Source: Rheum nobile
Taxonomy: Eukaryota; Streptophyta; Magnoliopsida; Caryophyllales; Polygonaceae
Direction: 5' to 3'
DNA: 64,000 nt
NCBI GenBank assembly: GCA_027886185.1
Contig: WOAB01000619.1
Location: 1,612,001 to 1,676,000, forward strand
The notes under the pieces are model-generated. The model ran no database searches. It was given only the letters and a program-made list of their open reading frames with translations, and was not told the origin of the DNA. Shown here one piece after another: positions 1 to 8,809 of this stretch. The translations under genes and the position numbers were made by a program. Each line of letters begins with the position of its first letter. The stretch's first letter is position 1.

Positions 1-447
1 GATCCTGGAATGTTCAGCGTGCCCTGCAAGATTGGGGAGACTGAATTCAGCGAGACATTGCTGGATTTGGGAGCTTCAATCAATGTCCTGCCATTGTCCG
101 TCTACAACAACCTCGACGTCGGACCATTAGAGAGCACGGAAATCGTGATCCAATTGGCTGACAACTCCGTCATCACTCCTGAGGGCGTTGTGAAGGACGT
201 ACTGGTAAGCGTCGATACCCTTGTTTTTCCTGCAGACTTCTTTGTCGTGAACACAGGGGAACGAGGAGGACGAGTAATGCTAGGGAGGCCTTTCATGAAG
301 ACCTCCAACACAAAGATCGACGTGGGCAGAGGCACAATCAGCATGGAGTTTGACAAGAGGAAGACAGAGTATAGGCTGGAGAACATTCCGGAGCATCCTC
401 CAGATACAAGAGCAAGGAGTACGGTTGTAGGAGGCAACCCCGGATGA
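1..447 (+). CDS. Athila-type aspartic protease, C-terminal part of gag-protease
   Basis: The frame is open from the first base to a TGA at 445-447, so the start lies outside the window. The retropepsin active site is DLGAS (64-78), followed by INVLP. The downstream flap and core include a GVVKDVLVSVD stretch, FPADFFVV and MLGRPFMKT, all typical of Athila-type proteases. A functional enzyme would act as a dimer and cut the Gag polyprotein in the virus-like particle. About 30 codons after the last conserved block the frame ends, at the place where RT would begin in an autonomous element, and the hairpin element follows at once. No frameshift or stop is visible in this part. The clean ending suggests an inherited gag-protease-only form, though a recent deletion is possible. 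Confidence 0.85.
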   Translation, partial: DPGMFSVPCKIGETEFSETLLDLGASINVLPLSVYNNLDVGPLESTEIVIQLADNSVITPEGVVKDVLVSVDTLVFPADFFVVNTGERGGRVMLGRPFMKTSNTKIDVGRGTISMEFDKRKTEYRLENIPEHPPDTRARSTVVGGNPG

Positions 448-461
448 GAAGTACAGCAGGA

Positions 462-509
462 CGTCGTGCCACGACGATAACTATGACGCTGCTCGGGAGG
501 CAACCCGAG
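462..509 (+). other. Two-hairpin element after pol, copy 1
   Basis: Hairpin 1 pairs CGTCG (462-466) with CGACG (472-476). Hairpin 2 pairs CTCGGG (492-497) with CCCGAG (504-509) around an AGGCAA loop. The gap between them is 15 nt. In elements 3, 4 and 5 the outer pair of hairpin 1 is T-A instead of C-G, so this copy carries a compensatory change. A partial second copy of the hairpin 2 sequence sits at about 430-445. Confidence 0.7.
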
Positions 510-510
510 G

Positions 511-1282
511 TATGAGTCGTTGAACTCATTTATGTTTTTACCTTTCTTAGGACTTAGATTTTATTTTTCTTTCTTCTTCTTTGCACTTGTTTTTCTTTTT
601 CTGTGGGCACTAGAACTAACTATGCAGCTGAGGCCAGAATCCAGCACCCGCGATCGCGGTTTCCCCTCGGTGATCCATGGCAAGTTCTGCAAAAAAAAAA
701 AAAACCACGGTTTAATAAAACCGGCGTGTTTTTCGAGGCAGTCAGTGCCTCGTAACTCGCGCCGACTGTTATGGATGCAGGGGCATTAACCCCGCGATCG
801 CGGGCCCTCAGCCCCGCGATCGCGGGTGTTCATCGCGGCAATTATAAAAGGCGAGAGGCGGTGGAGGCATTTTACAACACCTCCACCACCACCTCTCACT
901 CTCACCAGATCGGATCTCCGACCCCGGCCACCGCGACACCCCCCTGCAGCCCCGCGACTATCGTTCCGACGCCGCGACGTCGTTTGGGTGAGATCTCCAT
1001 TTTCCAACTCTTGGATTTCTCATAGCCTCACGAGCCGCGAACGCCGGACCCACGCCAAACCCCACGACCACCGCAGCGCCACCACAAAGCACCGGAGCCA
1101 TTTTTTCTCGAAGTTCGCTGCAAACCCAGAAACCGCGATCATCGGCATTAACCCCGCGATCGCGGCCCATCTTCTCCAGTGAGCTTTGAGTCGAGCACAA
1201 ACCGCGACCGCGCCCCACACCCCGCGATCGCGGGTCCCTCCGGTACTCTTTCTGTTGTGCTTTCTCACTCCTTTTTCCCACC
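511..1282 (+). other. Spacer between pol remnant and ATHILA ORF-1, with CG-rich motifs
   Basis: No coding frame is supported here. It holds CCGCGATCGCGG at 648-659, 792-803, 814-825, 1154-1165 and 1222-1233, plus a one-base variant at 1202-1213. The 1202/1222 pair is spaced 20 bp and the 792/814 pair 22 bp. A run of A lies near 690. The part after about 875 is rich in CT and CCACC, resembling a transcript leader. Confidence 0.6.
843..849 (+). promoter_or_regulatory. Possible internal TATA box upstream of ATHILA ORF-1
   Basis: TATAAAA followed by GG and, about 30 bases later, an ACAACACC stretch leading into a CT-rich leader. It lies 434 bases upstream of the ORF-1 start. It could drive a separate transcript for the downstream ORF. 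Element 5 has a CT-rich leader at the same position but no obvious TATA box, so support is limited. Confidence 0.35.
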
Positions 1283-2656
1283 ATGGCAGCCTTCGTAGGC
1301 AACATGAGGAGCCAGAGGCACATGCGCTACTACGAGACGTTCAGAGCGCGGAAGTTCGTCTAGACAAAGTTCTTCGATCGGCCAACGCTGCAACGACTCA
1401 GTTTGGAGGACTGCACACAACAGTTGCTGAGCCACGGAGGGCTCGGCAACTTAATTGACCTGGCCGCCCCGTCCTCGCACGAGCTGACCCTGGAGTTTCT
1501 GGCCACGCTGGAGTGCCACGACGACGGGATCACGTTCAACCTACTGGGGCAGCAGAGGATGATGTCCTACCAAGGTCTGCGGGACCTGTTTGGCGTTACT
1601 GAGGCTCCCGCCGAGGATTGGGAGGCCGCAGGCTCCTTGCCAGAGCTCTTCTGGCAGGATGCGACCCAGGAGGTACTCAACCCCAGCGCCGGCGAGTATA
1701 ACTACAAGCTGACGCACCCATGTCTGAGGCTGGCGCACAAAGTTCTCGCCATGTCCTTCCTGGGACAGGGGGAGGTGAACAAGGTTCCGACGCTGGACCT
1801 TACAGTGCTCTGGTGTTTGACACCAGAGAGCCACAACACCCCTGACTGGGTCGATTTGTTCCTCTCTAGCTGTCTCGGGCTGAGGGAGAACACGGGCGGC
1901 AAGATCTCCATGGGGGCCATGGTGACGCTTATCGCCCAGCAATACGAGAACATCGCGGACCATTGGGATTTCCCCGCTGACATCTACACCTACAACATCA
2001 CATTGCTGCGGAGATCCCATCTGCTGGAAGTCCGTGGTAGAGAGTACACCTGGCTCTCCAAGAAGGAAAGGACCCACCGAATGACGTTGCCTCGTCCGAT
2101 GCCTTATGGGCCCCGGGAGAGGGATTTTTACCTCTATGCCGATGGAGAGCAGGGGTCGTCGTCCGAAGACGAAGGGGACGACGACGACAACGAGGAGGAG
2201 GAGGAAGCGACTGCAGCGGTGGACATGGAGAGCGATGTGCCATCCCCGCTGCGTTCCAGGGGCCCACCTGTTTACCCTGACTATACCTACTAGGCATCTG
2301 GGTCTGGTAGTGGATCTGGCGGGGCGCCCTGGGACCAGCTCCTGGACAGAATGGCCAACCTGCAGCTGAGGCAGGCCGAGCATACACGAAGGAGTGCCGA
2401 GTGGGAACGCGGCATCTCCCAGAGGCTAGAGGAGCATGAGAGGAGAAGCGTTCAGTGGGAACGCCAAGTCTCCACCCTCCTGGATGAGCAGGAGCGGCGG
2501 AGCGCTGAGTGGCAGCGTAACATGGAGGTCAACCTTGCATACCACGCCAACCGCCTGGACAGTCACCTCACCACTGTTGAGGACCAGGTGTTTCAGATGC
2601 AGAGGAGAGCTGAGGCTTTCTTCAACGCTTATGGGTATTGGCCTCCACCCCAGTGA
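1283..2656 (+). pseudogene. ATHILA ORF-1 family protein (env-position ORF), two in-frame TAG stops
   Basis: The start is ATG at 1283 in a strong context (CCACCATGG). One frame runs to TGA at 2654-2656, broken only by TAG at 1361-1363 (codon 27) and TAG at 2291-2293 (codon 337). The middle matches the ATHILA ORF-1 family and the second copy in this window (57204-58254): shared blocks include EYNYK, THPCLRLAHKVLA and LTPES. An acidic stretch follows (about 2155-2230). The C-terminal third is a charged predicted coiled coil with about three repeats of an ERRSAEWER-like unit (about 2380-2530). The function of this family is unknown; it sits where retroviruses carry env, but I see no signal peptide or membrane segment. 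Apart from the two stops the frame is intact. Confidence 0.75.
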
Positions 2657-3383
2657 GTATTTCTATTTTCCCCTTATCTTTTTCTTGTCTTCCATACATT
2701 GAGGACAATGCATGATTTAAGCATGGGGGAGAAGAGTATTCACTATCTATCTTGTATATATTTCTTTTTCAGCATTGTACTTTGATTTTTAGCATTTCGA
2801 ATTTTAGCATTTCTTTTCAAAAAAAAAAAATTATTCGAAAATCCTAGGACAAGCTGAAATCCCAAAAGGGCGGCTTGGGTAATAAGCAGGTGGCCCAGAC
2901 CAGCGCTAGGCTGGGGTAAAAAGGTGTCTGAGTGACGTGAGCATATGTGAGCACATCTATGAAAACAATATGAGTGGCTAGGATGAAAACCCGAAAGGGC
3001 TCCTACGCAAAATGAGTGAAAAGAAGAGGAGTGATTTTAGGATCTCATTTTACCTGGAGGGGTGACATAAGTAGAGGAGTTGAAGAAGGATTGTCGGGTA
3101 GGTCACTCTGGGAGGCATAAGGAGTCATAGATGGAGGCTAGGTTTAGAGGTCACTTTACACTATTGGATGTCCGGGTTGAGCTTGGGGGAAGTACTCTGC
3201 TTGCCCTCAAGTTTATTGAGTTATGGATGTGTTGTAGATGAGATTGGTGCCAGGAGCTTTGGCATGGGTTAGGTAACTCTTAGTTGAAGGATATGCTTCC
3301 TGAGACCTTGGGTGCTACATTGGAGGAGTAGACTTTCTTTTAGTTTACTCGAGGACGAGCAAAGGTCTAAGCATGGGGGAGTT
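2657..3383 (+). other. 3' non-coding region of element 1 with an internal polypurine-like block
   Basis: No ORF. It holds a conserved line GAGGACAATGCA then TTAAGCATGGGGGAG (about 2700-2731), a shared AGCGCTAGGCTGGGGTAAAA block (about 2902-2921) and the pre-LTR line ending in AAGCATGGGGGAGTT (3370-3383). The same order recurs in elements 2, 3 and 4. AAGCATGGGGGAG occurs both about 660 bases before the LTR and directly before it, so there may be two plus-strand primer sites. Confidence 0.6.
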
Positions 3384-3620
3384 TGATAAGCACTACTTTG
3401 TAGGGCTTAACTAAGAGTTATTAGAGGTTTTATTGGTGCCATTCGGGTAGATTTAGACACATTCTTGTACATTGGAGGAGTAGACTTTCTTTTAGTTTAC
3501 TCGAGGACGAGCAAAGGTCTAAGCATGGGGGAGTTTGATAAGCACTACTTTGTAGGGCTTAACTAAGAGTTATTAGAGGTTTTATTGGTGCCATTCGGGT
3601 AGATTTAGACACATTCTTGT
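3316..3620 (+). repeat. 152-bp tandem duplication across the polypurine tract and LTR start
   Basis: The segment beginning TACATTGGAGGAG at 3316 is repeated from 3468 with a 152-bp period, nearly without change. Each copy contains the terminal polypurine tract and the first part of the LTR, so there are two possible LTR starts, 3384 and 3536. Confidence 0.85.
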
Positions 3621-4835
3621 GTATGGCGTTTGGAGGCGAAGTTGGTGTTTCTGGAGGTGTTTGAGCTACTTTGGATATCATAAAGACACTGAGGAAGGAA
3701 GCCATCAAGAGAAGACGCCAAGGAGTGAAGAGGAGACGAGTTGGTGCAAGCCAAAGGACAAGAATGATGAGCATTAACCGCGATCGCGGGCATGGGTGCC
3801 GCGATCGCGGGACTCGGAGCATGTCGAGAGTTTTCTGTGGGCGCGGAGAGATTGAAGGGCGCGGAGCCACATGGGCCGCGATCAAGGTCCACCACCTGCG
3901 ATCGCGGGTCTGACACGGCAGAGGCTCGGACTTATTACGAATTATCTTTTTAGTTTTCTTTTCCCTTTTCTTATTTCTATTTCAGTTATTTTTCTTAATG
4001 GGCTAGGTCATTTGTTAGGGCCCTATAAATACTCTCCTTATGCATTAGGGTTAGAGATCCACACTTTAGTTTCAATTTTCATTCATCGTTGTTTATTTTC
4101 GTTTGAAGTTTCTACCATGACTATGAGGAGCTAAGCCTCTTTGGCTTAGTCCGGTAATGGAAGCATGAGTTCGTTCATCTGGTTGTGAGGTTTTGTTCCT
4201 ATCTATCTATCCTATTGAGTTATATCTTTTCTCTGAGCAAATTCATATTTGAATGTTTGTTGGTTTATCTAGACTGATCACCTAGGTTTATTGATTTCAT
4301 TCTTATTGCTAATACTAAGGAACTGTTGGGCTAACGCTCTAGTATAAGTAGCAAGCATTGATTGTTATCTGCATCTGTGGATTATATCTATGTGGGAATT
4401 GATTACATGGTAAATGCATCTGAGCGAGCGTTCTGTGTATCCTGGTTAATTCTTATATGCATTACTGCCTTTGGGTTGAACCTTTAGTGGTACTAGGATT
4501 ATTCATTGGTAAGGGTTGTTTGTGGAAGATTTTCCTCTGAATTTACATAAGATCGGGACAGGAATAACCGAATAGGAAGATAGGACTTAAGCAATGAACA
4601 ACCTTTGAATGACTTATGTGGACATTACTTGGCTAAGTGTTTTTTCTCTCTTGATATTTCATCCATTCTACTTTGTTTTGTTTGCAACCAACCAACCATA
4701 AAACCCCCCCTTTGTGACATTGCATGCTACCGCCATTGGTTCCTTCCTTCTCTGTGGGATCGACCCTGACTTACTTACTATACTTTGTTTAGTGAGGATT
4801 TTAGGATTTATTTTTGATTAGGGGTACGACGACAT
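3384..4835 (+). repeat. 3' LTR of Athila-like element 1 (right end truncated)
   Basis: It starts TGATAAGC after the polypurine tract. It carries a CCGCGATCGCGG pair at 3778/3799 (21 bp apart), a degenerate copy at about 3896, and a TATA box. The last part resembles the ends of the other Athila LTRs here but stops before the expected CA end. Confidence 0.8.
4024..4031 (+). promoter_or_regulatory. TATA box in the LTR of element 1
   Basis: TATAAATA in a CCC-TATAAATA-CTC context, about 215 bases after the last strong CG-rich motif pair. The position inside the LTR fits a U3 promoter. The motif pair lies upstream, as expected for a regulatory site. Confidence 0.55.
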
Positions 4836-6750
4836 TCCCCCCTACCATCCTCTTTGTCTTGCTTCTTGTTACATACAATTAAAATAAAAAGCCATGGAAA
4901 AATTTGAAGTGAACATGTAAAAACTAAGAGAGTTTGGACTGACCACATCAACGAGGGTTTCCGTCTTTCTAGATGGCCACTTGACGACATTTGTCATGGA
5001 CAAAGTTTATAAACAGATGCAATTGTTCATGAAGATACAAGCTAACGCATTTGAATTTCATATTCATAAAAAACTTCAAAATTGAACAAGAGAAAGGCAA
5101 GCGACAATACCATAAGAGAGTGCAAATTGCTCAACATCGCACCGATAAAATTAAGAGAGCGAATGGTGGGGGCTTTGTGGTTGTTGGCCAACGGCGTGTA
5201 ACAAGGCTTTGAGTACCCGACTACCTTGTGGGAGCACAATCCTGTGTGGCTAAAAGTAACTTTATCTACAATAAATATAACATTCAACTTTCAAGAAAAT
5301 AACAAAATTAGCAAGCAATACCAGATATATCAAAATTAATTTTCGCCTTAGTTGGCCAATTATATAACTTTCAAGAAAAGACATGGCAAAAAAAAAATTA
5401 TAGTGAGCGAAATTATCCTAGTTCCACAGTAATTATGAATTCAGTAACACCACATATAAATCGAATTAACAACCAAAATTAGCAAGCAAGTAAGCAACAC
5501 CACCGACCTAACTTCCTTTGACATTTTTACATAATCAAATCTTCTATGCATCATCATTTTTAGTATGTATAGCATTTTTAGCATAATTATATATCAAATT
5601 AGCAAGCAACACCACATGTATATCAAATTCAGCATGCAACACCAGATAATTAGCTAAAAGAAGTGTTACAACTTAACCAACTTCCATGTTCGTTCTTTAC
5701 AATTTATAGGTCTAACACTAAGTCACATGACTCACACATTATGAGAGCAATTACAAACAATACAAACAACTCTTATTTATCCAAGATATGGCTATGAATC
5801 TGTACAAATCAAAATGGAATAAATCTTACCTTAGAGCCAAGGGGGAAATATCCTAATTCAGACCAAGATTTTGCTCAGGGAGTCGGAGTCCTCATTGGCC
5901 TCACTCTTCGGACGAACGGACATTTGCGGTCTGCCGACGAGAAGACCGACAAGACACCAGTGAGTTAGACTGCTTGAGGTTGGAGGGGGCGGACTGCCAG
6001 AGGCTGAGACGGCTGAAGAAGTGAGGGCCGGCTGAGGACACACTGCCTGATCGATGTTGTCTCCGAAGGGGGCGTCGGGCGGTAACTCGGTGAACAAGGA
6101 GCAAGGTTGTAAGGGGCGGTGGATGATCAGGACGGAGAAAGCCAAAAAGGAGATTGATTGATGGAGGTAGAGGGTAAGAGAGATTTAGATTTTAGGGTTG
6201 GAAGATCAGAAGAAAAAAATGGAAGCAACGCGAAGATGAATAGAAGGCTAATGGGCGACGAACTGACTTGGGTTTGTGGAGCAGCGATTGATATTCAGTT
6301 ATGGAACCCTAATCGTCTAACTGGTGGAAGCCGTAATTTCCAGATTGAATACGATGAAAAAGGGCTATTTCACCCAACACACATATTTACCTCGAAAAAA
6401 GACGAGCCCACAATTTTATACTAATGCTTATTTACTACGGTTATTTGTCAATCGTGGTAACTTCACGTAGAAAAAACAACCGTGATAATTTTGTTGTTAA
6501 ATTACTACGGTTATTTGATCAAATGTGGTATTATTGCAGTTAAATTAATAAGGTTATTTGACAAGCCGTGGTAATCTTACGTAGCAAAAAATTTTACCTT
6601 GAAAAAAAACGAAACCGTGTTATAATGGTTGTTAAATTAATACGGTTATTTGATGAACCGTAGTAATTTCACCTAGATAACATATTTATCTCGAAAAAAA
6701 ACACAACCGTGGTAAAATAACCGTAGCCAAAAGCCATTTTTCTACTAGTG
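4836..6750. mobile_element. CACTA (En/Spm) transposon, right-end fragment
   Basis: The right end reads TCTACTAGTG (6741-6750), which on the minus strand is the CACTAGTAGA terminus. Subterminal repeats of a TACGGTTATTTG type and its relatives fill about 6430-6720, as is usual in this superfamily. No matching left terminus was found and no transposase is recognisable. The left boundary is where the Athila LTR fades out and is uncertain. At least one captured exon lies inside (5830-6145). Confidence 0.7.
5830..6145 (-). pseudogene. Possible captured host exon in the CACTA fragment
   Basis: On the minus strand an ATG at 6145 opens a Ser/Pro-rich frame of 95 codons that could be a transit-peptide-like N-terminus. 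The region ends in AAG|GTAAGATT at 5830/5829, a good plant 5' splice site, but the frame stops just before it. A second frame fits the middle better, so at least one frameshift is likely. Two more exon-like stretches lie on the same strand near 5120-5290 and 4900-4990. Base composition is richer in GC than the flanking AT-rich DNA. I do not recognise the gene. Confidence 0.35.
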
Positions 6751-7752
6751 GAAGCTGGCAATGGGCACATACCGACCATCATCTTCGACGAATAAGAAGC
6801 CGATGAACTCGGTCCTCATCATGACGGTTTGGTCATCTCTTTCTCTATTGGAAATTGTTTAAGTCGTAGAGTACCGATCGACACTAGCAACTCCACGAAC
6901 TTGTTACACTAGACACCTTGGTAAACATGGGGCTAAGTGAGGAAGACCTCCTCAAGAAGTCGACTCCATTGGTTGAGTTTAATAGAGAAGTCAAGCATAC
7001 TCTAGACAAAATAGTGATAACAACGTACGCTGGAGGCGTCAACCTACATGTAAAATTTTTAGTACCCGACTGTCCATCCCCATATAATGTCATCCTTAGC
7101 AGACAGTGGATACACACCATGAAAGCAGTACCGTCCACTTATCATCAGTCGATTAAGTTCCTGGTAAAGTGGGAGGTACATGAAATCAAAGGCGATCAAC
7201 GATCTGCTAAGGAATGTTACGTCACATCGATGAAAGCATTAGTGGGGATGAGACATGCATACAATTACAGAGCAACGAAGGGTCTATGCGATACACCAAA
7301 CCCAAAGAAGAATCTTTAGATGAGATCGCGTTAGACCCCTCGAAGCCAACGCAGGTGGTAATGATCGGATCAAATTTGAGCAACGAAAACATGTCACATT
7401 TGGTTGAATTCTTTCGCCAAAATATCGACTGCTTCGCATGCTCACACAAAGATATGGTCGGAATAAGCCCAAACGTGATCACCCATAAGCTAAACATCGA
7501 TCCAACATTCACGCCCGTGAAATAAAAAAGGCGCAAGTTTGCACCTGAGCGAAAAAAACTTGTTGACAATGAAGTTAAAAATTGTATTGAGACAGGTAAA
7601 ATCAAAGAAGTTAAATACACAGAATGGCTTGCTAACGTTGTTGTGGTATAGAAAAAGAATGGAAAATGGAGAGTTTGCATTGATTTCACAAATCTAAATA
7701 AGGCATGCCCAAAAGACTCCTTTCATTTACCCCACATAGACACAATGGTGGA
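6751..7752 (+). pseudogene. Tat-like Ty3/gypsy protease and start of RT, degenerate
   Basis: The first part encodes a degraded retropepsin; the usual DTGSS site appears as an altered DTSNST near 6880-6897. Clearer blocks follow: ITTYAGG, FLVPDCPSPYNVIL, WIHTMKAVPSTYHQ and KGDQRSAKECYVTS (about 7010-7230), typical of Tat-lineage polyproteins. After a frameshift near 7240 the RT N-terminus reads HKLNIDPTFTPVK, then a TAA (7523), TEWLANVVVV, a TAG (7649) and KNGKWRVCIDF. It stops at 7752, where a Tat LTR begins. A second copy of the same region lies at about 29190-29847. Confidence 0.75.
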
Positions 7753-7802
7753 TGTTGGGCCTCGTTTTTATTTGACCCACCAGATCGGCCCAATAGCTTG
7801 AG
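7753..7802 (+). repeat. Tat-like LTR, left piece
   Basis: Starts TGTTGGGCC. After 50 bases the CRM-like element begins. The last five bases, TTGAG (7798-7802), are repeated at 27855-27859 as its target-site duplication. The LTR resumes at 27860, for about 524 bp in total. Confidence 0.65.
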
Positions 7803-8809
7803 TGATGGGAAAGTCCACGTTGACACGATCGCAGATGCCCTGGAACGCAACGAAGTCAAGCCAAGTGCAAAGCTTGCCTCTTCTTAGCATCTTAGAGGTT
7901 TCTTGAAACCAAAGAGATGGTTTCTTCCTTGTGTGTCATCATGGAAACCAAGGTGTTCGTGGCCTTGTTGAATTGCACGAAAACCACAAGAGAGGATGAA
8001 TTAAACGTCAAAGAACTTAGAGGTTATCTTGTCATAGCGTCGGCTGCGAAGATCAAAGAGATGATCTTTGTTGATGACGAATGAAGTGACGATCGTCTAG
8101 GGGATATGATGATCAAAGAGATGATGAACTTAGGTTGAATAATCCACAACATAACAACCCTAAAACTCGGATCTTTGGATCCAACCACAACAATGACGCA
8201 AAGCTCAAGCAAGGAGACAAAACTCAACTTTTATTAATTTAAGCAAAATGTGAGTTTACAATGGAAATAACAAGTATTTAAAGACTAAGCTAAATGCTAA
8301 AGATAGGAAATAACAAAGCTAAAGCTGAGGCTGGGACGAGCGGCCCATAACACATGGCGCGCGCCCCATCAAGCCAAAAACACTAAAAATAACAACCTTC
8401 TAAAAATGTCTCAAAATATCCAAAACAACCTCACAATAACTCAAAAGGGGAATAACCAAGCCTCGCGCGCCAGGGGGCGTGCTGCAGGTGCCGCGCCGCA
8501 TGAGAGGCGATAGCGTGCACGCGCGACACAAGGAGTGTCACGCGATGTGGGCGACACACGCGACACGCGACGCGACGTGCGACGTGACATGACCACCTCG
8601 ACTAGTAAACCTCAAATCCCAAAAATGTGATTGCGGTCACGCCGATGGGCTCGGAGGCGGTGCCGGTGCTTGGGATGGACCTGGTGACCAGCGACTGGGT
8701 TGCTTGGGCAATGGCTCTTGCTCGCGCTCTGGTCACGGGTCCGGGGGCACGGAGACTTATCTTGTCTTATTCGTCCTTCGCCGTCAAGGTGGAGGGTAGG
8801 GAGCCATCA
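7803..8809 (-). repeat. 3' LTR of the minus-strand CRM-like element
   Basis: Minus strand, starts TGATGGCTCC (from 8809) after the polypurine tract GAAGGGGAGAA (8820-8810) and ends CCCATCA at 7803. The first part stays open in the pol frame apart from one TAA and encodes GPVTRARARAIAQATQSLV. A CG-rich stretch with ACGCGAC-like repeats lies at about 8480-8600; this is not the paired 12-bp motif found elsewhere. Confidence 0.88.

Larger units (their letters stand above)
1..4835 (+). mobile_element. Athila-like Ty3/gypsy element 1, 5' part outside the window
   Basis: Order seen: protease, paired hairpins, long spacer, ATHILA ORF-1 family reading frame, 3' non-coding region, polypurine tract, LTR. 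This is the order of plant Athila elements with an extra ORF in the env position. No RT, RNase H or integrase lies between the protease and the hairpins, so this copy is a non-autonomous deletion form. The LTR loses similarity to the other copies near 4835, where a CACTA fragment begins, and no primer-binding site follows. The exact right boundary is uncertain by a few tens of bases. Confidence 0.85.

Noticed and set aside
1541..2383. 280-codon open frame on the minus strand
   Set aside because: It is antisense to ATHILA ORF-1, which is supported by a second copy at 57204-58254.
648..3907. GCGATCGC cores as the cyanobacterial HIP1 palindrome, hinting at bacterial or organelle DNA
   Set aside because: The core is identical, but it lies in plant LTR retrotransposons beside Athila ORFs and tRNA-Asp primer sites. 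It also varies to GCGACCGC and is arranged in 20-bp pairs, unlike HIP1.
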